Below are positions 35,994-45,424 of a stretch of DNA of 64,000 nt, piece by piece. A program made the translations under genes and the position numbers. Position 1 is the stretch's first letter. Each line of letters opens with the position of its first letter. This DNA comes from Microbacterium sp. SORGH_AS_0888. Its GTDB lineage: Bacteria; Actinomycetota; Actinomycetes; Actinomycetales; Microbacteriaceae. Below the pieces are notes generated by a model. The model was given only the letters and a program-made list of their open reading frames with translations, was not told the DNA's origin and searched no databases. Location of the stretch: positions 1,302,001 to 1,366,000 of the forward strand of contig NZ_JAUTAZ010000001.1 of the NCBI RefSeq assembly GCF_030818905.1, written 5' to 3'.

Positions 35994-37001
35994 CTAGCGG
36001 GGCGCCGTCGTCGACGCACGCACGATCAGCTCCGGCATGACGGCGCGCTCGGCGGCCGCCGCTCCCTCGGGGCCGAGCAGCACCTCCACGCACCGGCGAC
36101 CGAGCTCAGCGAAGTCCTGGCGCACCGTCGTCAGCGGCGGCCAGAAGTGCGCGGCCTCCGGGATGTCGTCGAAGCCGACGACGCTGAGCTCGCCCGGCAC
36201 GTCGCGTCCCGCCTCGTGGGCGGCGTGCAGCACGCCGAGCGCCATCTGATCGTTCGAGGAGAAGACGGCCGTCGCCTCGCCCGCGCGCAGGAGCTCCCGG
36301 CCGGCACGGTAGCCCGACTCGGCCGTCCAGTCGCCGACGACGGACGCCGCCGCGGTCAGGCCGTGCGCATCCAGCTCCGCCCCGAACCCGCGGATCCGGG
36401 CCTCGGCCTCGAACCAGCCGCCGGGACCGGCCAGGTGGGCGATGCGCCGATGGCCGAGCTCGATCAGGTGCGCGGTCGCGCGCCGCGCACCTGCCACCTG
36501 GTCGACGAACAGCGCCTGGCGCGCGTCCACCGCGGTGTTCTGCAGCGTCACGACGGGGATGTCGAGGCGCTGGGCCGCGAGGAGACGGGCGACCTGCTCC
36601 TGCGGCGCGACCACGACCAGCCCCTCGACCGACTGCGCCAGCAGGTGCGCGATCGCGCGCGTGATCGAGTCCGGGTCTCCCGGCTCGACGTTGACGGTGC
36701 CGACCCAGTAGCCGCGCTCCCGCGCCGCTGCCTCGATCGCCGCGATCGCGGATGCGGGGCCGTACTCCGTGCTCGACGCGGAGAGGATGCCGAGCGTCTG
36801 CGACCTGCTCGTCACGAGCGCACGTGCCGCCCGACTCGGCCGGTACCGCAGCTCGGCCATGACGCCGAGCACTCGCTCGCGGGTCTCGGGCCGGATGCTC
36901 GGGTGGTCGTTGATGACGCGCGAGACCGTCTGATGCGACACTCCCGCCAGGCGGGCGACATCCCGGATGCTCGGGCGCCTGCCCGTCGCCGCGTCGCTCA
37001 T
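35994..37001 (-). CDS. LacI family transcriptional regulator
   Basis: A 335-residue regulator. The N-terminal helix-turn-helix SIRDVARLAGVSHQTVSRVI with its hinge helix (RPSRAARALV) is complete, and the rest is a periplasmic-binding-protein-like sugar sensor (LGILSASSTEYGP to VVGFDDIPEA). It probably represses the downstream araD and perhaps the divergent Gfo/Idh gene in response to a sugar. ATG at 37001 has GGAGAG upstream. Confidence 0.93.
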   Translation of the reverse strand: MSDAATGRRPSIRDVARLAGVSHQTVSRVINDHPSIRPETRERVLGVMAELRYRPSRAARALVTSRSQTLGILSASSTEYGPASAIAAIEAAARERGYWVGTVNVEPGDPDSITRAIAHLLAQSVEGLVVVAPQEQVARLLAAQRLDIPVVTLQNTAVDARQALFVDQVAGARRATAHLIELGHRRIAHLAGPGGWFEAEARIRGFGAELDAHGLTAAASVVGDWTAESGYRAGRELLRAGEATAVFSSNDQMALGVLHAAHEAGRDVPGELSVVGFDDIPEAAHFWPPLTTVRQDFAELGRRCVEVLLGPEGAAAAERAVMPELIVRASTTAPR

Positions 37002-37080
37002 CCACCACTCTCCCGCGCGACGGCCGATCGGCGGGTCGCTGTCGTCATTATGCCCCGCGCCCCCGGGCCGCTCCGACGGC

Positions 37081-37086
37081 TACGGT
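37081..37086 (+). promoter_or_regulatory. -10 hexamer for leaderless Gfo/Idh gene
   Basis: TACGGT, six bases before GTG 37093. It decides the start against the long in-frame extension to 36967. Confidence 0.6.
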
Positions 37087-37092
37087 GGAGAC

Positions 37093-38085
37093 GTGACCCA
37101 AAAGCCCGCCGGACTGCGCTGGGGCGTGCTCGCCACCGGCGGCATCGCGCACGCCTTCACCTCCGACCTCCGGACGGCGGGTCTCGACGTCCGCGCCGTC
37201 GGCTCCCGCTCCGCCCGATCCGCCGAGGCCTTCGCCGCCGAGTTCGGCATCGCCAACGCCCACGGCTCCTACGAGGCGCTCGTCGCCGACCCCGAGGTCG
37301 ACATCGTCTACGTCGCGACGCCGCATCCGGCGCATGCCGAGAACGCGCTCGCCGCGATCGCGGCGGGAAAGCACGTCCTCGTCGAGAAGCCGTTCACCCT
37401 CACCGGCGAGGAGGCGGCTCGCGTCGCGGACGCGGCCGCCGGGGCCGGCGTGCTCGCGATGGAGGCCATGTGGACGCGCTACCTGCCGCACATGGCACGC
37501 ATCCGCGAGCTGCTCGCGGACGGAGCGCTCGGCGAGGTGCGCACGGTCTTCGCCGATCACACGCAGCGGATCTCGACGGACCCCGCGCACCGGCTGAACG
37601 CGCTCGAGCTCGGCGGCGGCGCGCTGCTGGACCTCGGCATCTATCCGGTCTCGTTCGCCTGGGACGTGCTGGGCGCGCCCGAGACCGTCACGGCGCGGGC
37701 AAGGCTCGCCGAGACGGGCGCCGACGCCGAGGTCGCCACGATCATGACGCACACCGGCGGCGCGCTCTCGACCTCGATCTCGTCGTCCCGCGCCGCGGGA
37801 CCCAACACGGCCCACGTCGTGGGGACCGAGGCCCGCATCGACATCGACCGGGTCTGGTACTGCCCCACCTCGTTCCGGCTGCTCGGCCCCGACGGAACGG
37901 TGCTCGAGGATCACGTCTCGCGCGTGGACGGCCGCGGGATGCAGTTCCAGGCGCTCGCCGCCGAACGCCTGATCGCAGCGGGCGCGATCGACTCCGACGT
38001 CCTTCCGCTCGCCGAGTCGGTGGCCATCATGCGCACGCTCGACACGGTGCGCGAGCAGATCGGGCTGCGCTACCCGCAGGAATGA
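37093..38085 (+). CDS. Gfo/Idh/MocA family oxidoreductase
   Basis: A 330-residue NAD(P)-dependent sugar or inositol dehydrogenase. The Rossmann start is WGVLATGGIAHAF, followed by YVATPHPAHAENA and the catalytic-region EKPFTL motif; the C-terminal part has the family GGGALLDLGIYPVSF. The usual catalytic Lys is in EKP. Divergent from lacI-araD, it may share control by the LacI protein and act in the same sugar pathway. It ends four bases from the convergent small membrane protein gene. Confidence 0.92.
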   Translation: MTQKPAGLRWGVLATGGIAHAFTSDLRTAGLDVRAVGSRSARSAEAFAAEFGIANAHGSYEALVADPEVDIVYVATPHPAHAENALAAIAAGKHVLVEKPFTLTGEEAARVADAAAGAGVLAMEAMWTRYLPHMARIRELLADGALGEVRTVFADHTQRISTDPAHRLNALELGGGALLDLGIYPVSFAWDVLGAPETVTARARLAETGADAEVATIMTHTGGALSTSISSSRAAGPNTAHVVGTEARIDIDRVWYCPTSFRLLGPDGTVLEDHVSRVDGRGMQFQALAAERLIAAGAIDSDVLPLAESVAIMRTLDTVREQIGLRYPQE

Positions 38086-38089
38086 GCGC

Positions 38090-38452
38090 TCAGGCGTCCT
38101 CGTCGCGCTGCGCACGCCGGCGCGCGAGCTCGGCGCGCAGCCGCTCCTCCTCGATCTCGCGTTCGAGGTCGGCCAGCTGCTGCTCCGTCGTCCGGGTGTC
38201 ACGGGTCGGCGGCGGGGCGGGCTCCGACGCCCACGGCGCGAACGGCGGCGGCGAGGGGCGGGTCACGGATCGCGCCGGCCACTCCCGCCCGAGCACGAAC
38301 CAGAGCACGCTGCCGATGAACGGCAGCAGGACCACCAGCAGGATCCAGACGACCTTGGGCATGTAGCGCACCATGCCCTCGTCGCGCGTGATGATGTCGA
38401 TGATCGCGACGACCATGAGCACGAGCACGATGAGCGAGAGGACGACCGGCAT
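38090..38452 (-). CDS. PLDc_N-type small membrane protein
   Basis: A 120-residue protein with two membrane helices in the first 55 residues and the PLDc N-terminal pattern IIDIITRDEGMVRYMPKVVW followed by PFIGSVLWFVLGREW. The tail is charged and rich in Glu/Arg, suggesting a helical cytosolic end. No nuclease domain is present; the family is common as stand-alone small membrane proteins in actinobacteria. A TAGGAT hexamer six bases upstream supports ATG 38452. Confidence 0.88.
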   Translation of the reverse strand: MPVVLSLIVLVLMVVAIIDIITRDEGMVRYMPKVVWILLVVLLPFIGSVLWFVLGREWPARSVTRPSPPPFAPWASEPAPPPTRDTRTTEQQLADLEREIEEERLRAELARRRAQRDEDA

Positions 38453-38458
38453 GCCGAG

Positions 38459-38464
38459 ATCCTA
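38459..38464 (-). promoter_or_regulatory. -10 hexamer for leaderless PLDc_N gene
   Basis: TAGGAT on the minus strand, six bases before the ATG at 38452. Confidence 0.6.
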
Positions 38465-38521
38465 GGGGATCGCTATGCCCGACGAGCCGCGTATCTGCAG
38501 GAGGTGGACAACCCCACCTGC

Positions 38522-38527
38522 GACACT
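38522..38527 (+). promoter_or_regulatory. -10 hexamer for leaderless NYN gene
   Basis: GACACT, six bases before ATG 38534; it favours this start over GTG 38504. Confidence 0.5.
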
Positions 38528-38533
38528 GGTCTC

Positions 38534-39397
38534 ATGGCTGGCACCTCGGATCCGCGCGTCGCGGTCTACCTCGACTTCGACAACATCGTGATGAGCTGGT
38601 ACGACCGCGTGCACGGCCGCAACGGCTACTCACGGGACCGCCAGCGCATCGCCGAGAATCCGGCCGATCCCGAGATCGCCGCCAAGCTCGCGGCGGCGAC
38701 GGTCGATGTCGGTGCGATCATCGACTACGCCACGTCGTTCGGCACGCTCGTGCTCACGCGTGCGTACGCCGACTGGTCGTCGCCCGTGAACGCCGAGTAC
38801 CGCACGCAGCTCGTGTCCCGCGCGGTCGACCTCGTCCAGCTGTTCCCGGCGGCCGCCTATGCGAAGAACGGCGCCGACATCCGGCTCGCCGTCGACGCGG
38901 TCGAGGACATGTTCCGCCTGCCCGACCTGACGCACGTCGTCATCGTGGCGGGGGACTCCGACTACGTGCCGCTCGCGCAGCGCTGCCGGCGGCTGGGGCG
39001 CTTCGTCGTCGGGGTGGGCGTGGCCGGATCCACGGCGAAGTCGCTCGCGGCGGCCTGCGACCGCTTCGACGCCTACGACTCGCTGCCGGGCGTCTCCTCG
39101 CCCGAGAAGGCGAAGAAGGATGCGGCGGAGCAGCGGCCCCGCGCCCGCAAACGCTCCGTCGACCCGGCGGCCGACCTCCTCGAGCGGGCGCTGCGGCTGG
39201 AGAACGACAAGGACCCGTCGCAGTGGCAGCACGCCTCGGCCGTCAAGAGCCTCATCACGCGGCTCGATCCCTCGTTCAGCGAGAAGGCGCTCGGGCACCG
39301 CAGCTTCAGCGACTTCGTGGCCGCGCATCCCGACATCGCGGAGATGGACGACACCGACAACATCGTGCGCATCCGGCTGGTCGAGTCGAAGCGCTGA
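38534..39397 (+). CDS. NYN domain ribonuclease-like protein with C-terminal LOTUS/OST-HTH domain
   Basis: A 287-residue protein. The N-terminal NYN (PIN-like) nuclease fold has the acidic residues in VYLDFDNIV, KNGADIRLAVDAV and VIVAGDSDYVPL. A basic linker (RPRARKRS) leads to an OST-HTH/LOTUS-like winged helix of about 70 residues ending DIAEMDDTDNIVRIRL, which in other proteins binds RNA. It is therefore a likely RNA-processing or RNA-decay factor of the LabA/DUF88 type, acting in the cytosol. It stands alone and converges with the citrate carrier gene across a strong hairpin. Confidence 0.9.
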   Translation: MAGTSDPRVAVYLDFDNIVMSWYDRVHGRNGYSRDRQRIAENPADPEIAAKLAAATVDVGAIIDYATSFGTLVLTRAYADWSSPVNAEYRTQLVSRAVDLVQLFPAAAYAKNGADIRLAVDAVEDMFRLPDLTHVVIVAGDSDYVPLAQRCRRLGRFVVGVGVAGSTAKSLAAACDRFDAYDSLPGVSSPEKAKKDAAEQRPRARKRSVDPAADLLERALRLENDKDPSQWQHASAVKSLITRLDPSFSEKALGHRSFSDFVAAHPDIAEMDDTDNIVRIRLVESKR

Positions 39398-39400
39398 GTC

Positions 39401-39438
39401 CGCTCCGGTCCCCGCGACCGATCGCGGGGGCCGGAGCG
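39401..39438. terminator. Bidirectional GC-rich hairpin terminator
   Basis: CGCTCCGG-T-CCCCGCGA and TCGCGGGG-G-CCGGAGCG form a 16-17 bp near-perfect stem around CCGA. It lies between the convergent NYN and CitMHS genes. No T run is present, as is common in high-GC actinobacteria. Confidence 0.7.
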
Positions 39439-39441
39439 AGC

Positions 39442-40962
39442 TCACACCGCCAGCGGGACGGCGCCGAACAGCACTCCGACGGCCAGCATCACGAGCGAGA
39501 CGATCGCGGCACGCCACAGCACCTTCTTGTGGTGGTCGCCGAGGTTCACCCCGGCGAGCGAGACGAGCAGCAGGATGGCCGGGACGAGCGGGCTCTGCAG
39601 ATGGACCGGCTGACCCGTGATCGAGGCGCGCGCCATCTCGACGGGCTGGATGCCGTAGGCGGTCGCGCTCTCGGCGAGGATCGGCAGGATGCCGAAGTAG
39701 AACGCGTCGTTGGACATGAAGAACGTGAACGGGATCGACAGCACGCCCGTGATGACCGCCATGAACGGGCCGAGGGAGTCGGGGATCACCTGCGTGACCC
39801 AGTTCGCCATCGCCGCCACCATCCCGGTGCCGTTCAGGACGCCCACGAGCACACCCGCCGCGAGCACCATCGAGACCACGCCGACGATGCTGGGCGCATG
39901 GGCGACGATCTCATCGGCCTGCGACTTGAGCTTCGGGAAGTTGATCACGAGCGCGAGCGCGGCCCCCACCATGAACACGAAGGCGAGGGGGAACAGGTCG
40001 AGCACGAGCAGCACCATGACCGCGAGCGTCAGCACCAGGTTGACCCAGATGAGACGCGGTCGCAGCGTCGGCCGGTTCGGGTCGAGCATCGTGTCGGCCA
40101 TGGCCGTGTCGGCCGTGTCGACGAGATCCGCCGCCGCGATCGCCGAGCGACCGCCGCGGACCGTGACGAGGTTGCCCGTCGCGAGCGTGGCCATCGCGCC
40201 CGGCTTGCGCTCGGCGCCGCGGAAGAGCCTGGGCCCGCGCAGCGGCCCCTCCCCCTCGCTCAGCCGGGCGGTGTCGACCCGGCCGGCGAGCCGCCGGCGC
40301 TCGGCGAGTCCCAGCATCCATGCGAACAGGAGCGAGACGACGATGCCCGCAGCGAGCGAGGGCAGCATCGGCACGAACACGTCCGTGGGCTGGAGGCCCA
40401 GCGCGGTCGCCGCGCGCACGGTCGGGCCGCCCCACGGCACGATGTTCATCGTGCCGTTCATGAGACCGGCGACGCAGGTGAGGACGACCGGGCTCATGCC
40501 CAGGCGCAGGTAGATCGGCAGCAGGGCGGATGTCGTGATGATGAAGGTCGTCGAGCCGTCGCCGTCGAGCGAGACCGCGCCGGCGAGGATCGCGGTGCCG
40601 ACGACGACCTTGGCCGGATCGTCGCCCAGCAGCCGCGTGATGAGGCGGATCAGCGGGTCGAACAGGCCGACGTCGATCATGATCCCGAAGTACATGATCG
40701 CGAACATCAGCAGCGCCGCCGTGGGGGCCATGCTGCCGATCGCGTCGAGCACCATGTCGCCGAGGCCGAGCCCGGCGCCGGCGAACAGACCGAACACGGC
40801 CGGCACCGTGATGAGGGCGACCATCGGCGTCAGGCGGCGCGTCATGATCAGCGCCATGAACACGAGGATCATGGCGAACCCGAGCACGACCAGCACGCCT
40901 TCCGGCGGCACGAAGGCGACCGTGTCCTCGGTCGCCGTGGCGGGGATGAGCAACGGCTGCAT
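39442..40962 (-). CDS. CitMHS family citrate/metal-citrate transporter
   Basis: A 506-residue secondary carrier with about 12 membrane helices, of the CitM/CitH family that takes up citrate complexed with a divalent metal. Family patterns include FAIMYFGIMIDVGLFDPLI, the conserved loop SLDGDGSTTFIITTSA, and NIVPWGGPTVRAA. ATG at 40962 has AAGGAG upstream. It is divergent from a CitA/CitB-type two-component system, the usual arrangement for substrate-induced citrate uptake. Confidence 0.93.
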   Translation of the reverse strand: MQPLLIPATATEDTVAFVPPEGVLVVLGFAMILVFMALIMTRRLTPMVALITVPAVFGLFAGAGLGLGDMVLDAIGSMAPTAALLMFAIMYFGIMIDVGLFDPLIRLITRLLGDDPAKVVVGTAILAGAVSLDGDGSTTFIITTSALLPIYLRLGMSPVVLTCVAGLMNGTMNIVPWGGPTVRAATALGLQPTDVFVPMLPSLAAGIVVSLLFAWMLGLAERRRLAGRVDTARLSEGEGPLRGPRLFRGAERKPGAMATLATGNLVTVRGGRSAIAAADLVDTADTAMADTMLDPNRPTLRPRLIWVNLVLTLAVMVLLVLDLFPLAFVFMVGAALALVINFPKLKSQADEIVAHAPSIVGVVSMVLAAGVLVGVLNGTGMVAAMANWVTQVIPDSLGPFMAVITGVLSIPFTFFMSNDAFYFGILPILAESATAYGIQPVEMARASITGQPVHLQSPLVPAILLLVSLAGVNLGDHHKKVLWRAAIVSLVMLAVGVLFGAVPLAV

Positions 40963-41050
40963 CTCGACTCCTTCGTCGCGGCGTCGTCGGGACGCCCGCA
41001 GGTGGTTGCCGCGACACTAGGCGGCGATCGGGCCGGCACGCGCGGTATCC

Positions 41051-41100
41051 CGCATTGCGATGCGTTGTGCGCGTAGCGTGGGTTTCGCGCATTCTGCGCA
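41051..41100. promoter_or_regulatory. Divergent citrate carrier / two-component promoter region
   Basis: The 139-base gap between 40962 and 41102 contains CGCAT-TGCG-ATGCG (41051-41064), a TAGCGT hexamer (41074-41079) and further GCGCA repeats. Such inverted repeats are candidates for the response regulator encoded at 42737. No consensus is known to me for this family in actinobacteria. Confidence 0.35.
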
Positions 41101-41101
41101 G

Positions 41102-42740
41102 ATGGGAGCGCGCATGCGGTTCTCGACACGGACCCTCCTCGTGCAGGTCGCCGTCCAGATCGGGGCGGTCGCGGTCTGCGCCGCCGTGTTCGCCTGGCTC
41201 GGCGTCCAGCAGCTGCGCGCCGAGGCCGACTCGGCGGCGCTGAGCATCGCCCGCACGGTCGCGGAGTCGCCGCAGGTGCGCGAGCTGGTCGCCGACTTCT
41301 CGGCCGATCCGGGCACTCCCGATGCCGCACAGCTGCGGGCCGGGGCGCTGCAGGCCTACGCGAGCCAGGTGACGGCGCGCACCTCTGGCCTGTTCGTCGT
41401 CATCACGGACGACCACGGCATCCGATTGGCGCACCCGGATCCCGTACGGCTGGGCGAGGTGGTCAGCACGAGCTTCGAGGAGGCGCTGAGCGGGCGCGAG
41501 GTCGTGACGTGGGAGACGGGCACGCTCGGCGAGTCGGCTCGCGCGAAGGTGCCGGTGTACCCGCCCGGCGGCGGCGCCCCGGTGGGTGAGGTGAGCGTGG
41601 GCTTCGAGCGGGCCAGCGTTTTCGACGACCTGCCGGCGCTGCTCGGGGGGATCGGCGTCGCGGTCGTGGCGTCGGTCGCGATCGGGCTGCTCGCCGCCCA
41701 GCTCTCCCGGCGACGCCTGGAGCGCGTGACCCTCGGCCTGCAGCCGGAGGACCTCGTGGCGCTCGTGCAGACCCAGGCCGCGGTCCTGGAGGGGTCGGGG
41801 GACGGCGTGGTCGCGGTCGACGACGACGGCGTCGTGCGGGTGTGCACCGCCGCCGCGGCGGCGATGCTCGGCGTCACGGATGCGGTCGGCCGCCCCCTCG
41901 CCCGGCTCGCCCTCGCGCCAGCCGCCCTCGACGCGCTCCGCGGCGGCGCCGCAGGAGGCGTCGTTCTCGGCGACCGCCTGGTCTACGTCGACGTGCGACC
42001 GGTCCATCGCGGAGGGCGTTCGCTCGGCACGGTCGCGGTGCTCCGCGACCGCACGGACCTCCTCGCGCTCGCGGAGCGGCTCGAGAGCGTCCGGACCATG
42101 AGCGACGCGCTGCGCGCACAGCGGCACGAGTACGCCAACCGCCTGCACGCCGCCGCCGGGCTCATCGACGCGGGACGAAGCGCCGAGGCGCGTGAGTTCA
42201 TCGGCGAGCTCGCCGACCGCGGCTCGATCGACTACGCCGTCCCGGGCATCTCGCTCGTCTCGGATGCGTTCCTCCAGTCGTTCCTCGGCGCCAAGGCCGT
42301 GACGGCGTCCGAACGCGGCGTGTCGCTGCGCGTCGGGGAGGAGACCTTCCTCGGCGGCCGCGTCGAGGACGTCGAGGATGCCGTCGCGGTGCTCGGCAAC
42401 CTGGTCGACAACGCGATCGTCGCGGCCGCGGGCGGGTCCGCCCCGCGCTGGGTCGAGGTGACGCTCCTCGACGACGGGCGACGCGCTCGTGGTCACGGTC
42501 GCCGACTCCGGGCCCGGGGTGTCGGCGCCCGACCGGGTCTTCGCGCGGCGGTCGCCCGGCGAGGCTCCCCCGTCAGCCGTGCACGGGCTCGGCATCGGCC
42601 TGCCGCTGTCGCGCGAGCTGGCCCGCCGCCGTGGCGGCGAGGTCTGGCTCATCGACGCCGCCGGAGCGGGCGCGGGCGCCGTCTTCGGCGCCCGGCTGCC
42701 GGGCTGCATCCGCCCCGCTCACCGACAGGAGGACACATGA
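41102..42740 (+). pseudogene. CitA/DcuS-type sensor histidine kinase (frameshifted)
   Basis: Restoring one base gives about 545 residues: a membrane helix near the N-terminus, an external PAS-like sensor containing FVVITDDHGIRLAHPDP, a second helix, a cytosolic PAS domain, the phospho-acceptor RHEYANRLHAAAG and an ATPase domain with NLVDNAI and then VADSGPGVS and HGLGIGLPLSREL. The frame breaks near 42476-42478, where GACGACGGGCGACG carries one G too many. It probably senses citrate or a related acid and controls the divergent carrier. The start may be ATG 41102 or 41114. Its stop overlaps the regulator start (ATGA). Confidence 0.87.
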
Positions 42741-43390
42741 CCGAGATCCGCGTCCTGATCGTGGACGACGACTTCCGCGTCGGCGGCATCCACCGGGATG
42801 TCGTCGCCTCGCGTCCCGGCTTCGCCCCGCTGCCCCCGGTGCGCACCGCGGCGGAGGCGCTGGCGGCGCTGCGGGACGAGCGCCCCGACCTGCTCCTCGC
42901 GGACGTCTACCTGCCGGACGGGGACGGGATCGAGCTGGTCCGCGCGGCCGACGCGGACGCGTTCGTGCTGTCGGCGGCGACCGATGCCGCCACGGTCCGC
43001 CGCGCCTTCCGCGCCGGAGCCCTCGCCTACCTCGTCAAGCCCTTCGCGACCGAGGGTCTGATCGCACGCCTCGACCGCTACGCGCGCTACCGCAACCTGC
43101 TCGCCACGTCGCGGCCGCTCGGCCAGGAGGAGATCGACCGGGCGCTCGCGGTGCTCCGCGACGCCGACGACACCGCGAGCCTCTCGCGCTCGGTCACCGC
43201 TCGGACCGTGCTGCGAGCGCTCGGCGACGCCGAGGCGTCGGCATCCGAGGTCGCAGAGCGGGCGGGCGTGTCACGCGCGACGGCGCAGCGGCACCTCACG
43301 GCGCTCGCGGGGCGAGGCCTCGTGCAGGTCACGCTCCGGTACGGCTCGACCGGCCGCCCTGAGCACCGTTTCCGCGCGCTCCGGCACTGA
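42737..43390 (+). CDS. CitB/DcuR-type response regulator
   Basis: A 217-residue regulator. The receiver domain has the acidic pair in IVDDDFRVGGIH, phospho-acceptor Asp in LLADVYLPDGDG, and the Lys in LVKPFATEGL. A C-terminal helix-turn-helix (SASEVAERAGVSRATAQRHL) is of the CitT/DcuR type. It forms a pair with the overlapping sensor kinase and is expected to activate the divergent citrate carrier. Confidence 0.93.
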   Translation: MTEIRVLIVDDDFRVGGIHRDVVASRPGFAPLPPVRTAAEALAALRDERPDLLLADVYLPDGDGIELVRAADADAFVLSAATDAATVRRAFRAGALAYLVKPFATEGLIARLDRYARYRNLLATSRPLGQEEIDRALAVLRDADDTASLSRSVTARTVLRALGDAEASASEVAERAGVSRATAQRHLTALAGRGLVQVTLRYGSTGRPEHRFRALRH

Positions 43391-43399
43391 GCACCGGCC

Positions 43400-43780
43400 T
43401 CAGCGACGCGTGCTCCACACCGCCCACGCCACGAGCACCGGCTGCAGGAACAGGCGGACGAGCCGCTTCACGTCGGTGTCGAGGCCGAAGCCGTCGCGAC
43501 GGTGTGTGAACTGCGCCCAGTTGCCGGGGAGGACCGCGACGAAGAAGGCGGCGAGCACGGCTCCGGCGAGTCGTCGCCGCCGACGGCACGCCACGAGCGA
43601 GACCCCCAGCGCCACCTCGACGACGCCCGAGGCCAGCACGACCCCGTCCTCGTCGAGCGGCGCGATCCGCGTCGTCCACTCCGGCACCTGGGCGCGGAAC
43701 TCTCGGCGCGCCCAGGTGAGATGACCGATCCCCGCGAACACCATGGCGGCGGCCAGCAGCCACCGTGCGAACGTCCTCAT
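43400..43780 (-). CDS. DoxX-like membrane protein (copy 1)
   Basis: A 126-residue protein with four membrane helices and the DoxX-like pattern AGIGHLTWARREFRAQVPEW. It is clearly paralogous to the product at 45425 (both have LPGN or FPGN followed by a conserved VRLFLQPVLVAWAV or IRLFLQPLLVAWAL end). The open frame extends 41 codons upstream, over sequence overlapping the MFS gene, so ATG 43780 with a G-rich stretch is chosen. Its function is unknown; DoxX proteins are often linked to redox stress. Confidence 0.85.
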   Translation of the reverse strand: MRTFARWLLAAAMVFAGIGHLTWARREFRAQVPEWTTRIAPLDEDGVVLASGVVEVALGVSLVACRRRRRLAGAVLAAFFVAVLPGNWAQFTHRRDGFGLDTDVKRLVRLFLQPVLVAWAVWSTRR

Positions 43781-43893
43781 CCCCCGATTCCACCGCGGCG
43801 CCGCGCTTTTGTCGAGGGCTGGACGCCGCATCCGCCTTCCGTTCTCCGAACACGATGTCCGCCGGGCGCCGTCGCTCGTGGTGGGATGGCGGG

Positions 43894-45300
43894 ATGGGCA
43901 CACGCATCGACGGAGTGGGACTGCGATCGGCGCGGGGCCCGGTGCTGCTGTCGATCATGCTGTCGACGTTCCTCATCGCGATCGACTCGACGATCCTGTC
44001 GACCGCCGTGCCCACGATCGTGCGCGAGCTCGGCGGGTTCGATCAGTTCCCATGGCTTTTCTCGGTGTACCTGCTCGCTCAGGCGGCCACGGTCCCCGTG
44101 TACGGGAAGCTCGCCGACACCTTCGGGCGCAAGCCCGTCATGGTCGTCGGGATCGGCGTCTTCCTCCTCGGCTCTGTGCTGTGCGCGCTCGCGGGCAGCA
44201 TGGTCTGGCTCATCGCGTTCCGGGCGCTGCAGGGCGTCGGGGCGGGGGCCATCATGCCCACCGCGCTCACGATCGCCGGCGACATCTACACGGTCCGGGA
44301 GCGGGCGAGGGCACAGGGCTACCTCGCGACGGTCTGGGCGGTGGCGTCCGTGGCCGGGCCCACCCTCGGCGGGCTGTTCGCGCAGTTCGTGAGCTGGCGC
44401 TGGATCTTCTGGGTCAACGTGCCGATCGGCGTGCTCGCCCTCTGGCTGCTCTGGCGCGCGTACCGCGAGGACTTCGCCCGGCGCCCGCGCCGCATCGACT
44501 ACGCCGGCGCGGTGCTGCTGACCGGAACGCTCGTGCTGCTCGTGCTGGGCGTGCTCGAGGGCGGGGATGCCTGGGGATGGATGTCGTGGCCGTCGCTCGC
44601 GGTGTTCGGCTCCGGTCTCGTGCTGCTCCTCGCGTTCCTGTGGGCGGAGCGGCGTGCGGAGGATCCGATCCTCGCCCCGTGGCTGCTTCGGCGACGCATC
44701 GTCTCCACGAGCACGCTGGCGGCGCTCCTGATCGGCGTGGTCATGATGGGCCTCGTGTCCTTCGTGCCGCCCTTCCTCGAGGATGCGGCAGGAGCCGCTC
44801 CCATCGTGTCCGGGCTGGCACTGGCGACGCTGACGCTCGGCTGGCCCGTGACCGCGTCGCTCGCGGGGCTCTTCTACCTGCGGATCGGGTTCCGGCGCAC
44901 CGCGCTCATCGGCGCCGTCGTCACGATCGCCGGCACCGCGCTCGTGGCCGGGCTCGCCTTCGCGGCCTCGGTGCCGCTCACGGCCCTCGGGTGCTTCGTC
45001 GTGGGGCTCGGACTGGGGCTGGTCGCGAACCCGACCCTCATCGCCGCCCAGTCCAGCGTGGTCCAGCACGAACGCGGCGTCGTCTCGGGGGCGAACGCGC
45101 TCGCCCGCTCCGTCGGCGGCGCGGGCGGGGTCGCGGTGTTCGGTGCGATCGCCAACGCCGTCATCGCCGCGTCGGGCGACGGGGCGGCCCTCCACGCGGG
45201 GGCGAGCGCCGTGTTCGCGGGCATCGTGATCGCGGCCGTGGCGTTGTTCGGCGCCTGCCTGCTGCTGCCCACGGTGCCGATCCAGGACGAGCCGGCCTGA
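43894..45300 (+). CDS. DHA2-type MFS multidrug exporter
   Basis: A 468-residue major facilitator with about 14 helices. Motif A is KLADTFGRKPVMV, motif C-like AVASVAGPTLGGLFAQFVSW follows, and the first helix holds the DHA2 signature LIAIDSTILSTAVPTI. It is expected to export drugs by proton exchange. ATG at 43894 follows GGGATGGCGGG; the long upstream extension lacks conserved sequence. It is flanked on both sides by divergently or convergently placed DoxX paralogues. Confidence 0.93.
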   Translation: MGTRIDGVGLRSARGPVLLSIMLSTFLIAIDSTILSTAVPTIVRELGGFDQFPWLFSVYLLAQAATVPVYGKLADTFGRKPVMVVGIGVFLLGSVLCALAGSMVWLIAFRALQGVGAGAIMPTALTIAGDIYTVRERARAQGYLATVWAVASVAGPTLGGLFAQFVSWRWIFWVNVPIGVLALWLLWRAYREDFARRPRRIDYAGAVLLTGTLVLLVLGVLEGGDAWGWMSWPSLAVFGSGLVLLLAFLWAERRAEDPILAPWLLRRRIVSTSTLAALLIGVVMMGLVSFVPPFLEDAAGAAPIVSGLALATLTLGWPVTASLAGLFYLRIGFRRTALIGAVVTIAGTALVAGLAFAASVPLTALGCFVVGLGLGLVANPTLIAAQSSVVQHERGVVSGANALARSVGGAGGVAVFGAIANAVIAASGDGAALHAGASAVFAGIVIAAVALFGACLLLPTVPIQDEPA

Positions 45301-45317
45301 CGATCGCCGTCCTCATC

Positions 45318-45343
45318 CCGCCGGCGCAGCACCAGGCCGGCGG
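45318..45343. terminator. GC-rich hairpin between convergent genes
   Basis: CCGCCGGC and GCCGGCGG make a perfect 8-bp stem with a 10-base loop, between the MFS gene end and the end of the second DoxX gene. Confidence 0.5.
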
Positions 45344-45424
45344 GGAGGGCTCGCGCGCCGGCGCCGCCCTCCATCCGATCCCGGACCGCCCACCGCCTCG
45401 CGCCGGACTCCCGCCGCGGCAGGC

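Noticed and set aside
36967..37092. Extended N-terminus for the Gfo/Idh protein
   Set aside because: It would overlap the divergent lacI start; GTG 37093 has a well-spaced -10 hexamer and begins the Rossmann fold.
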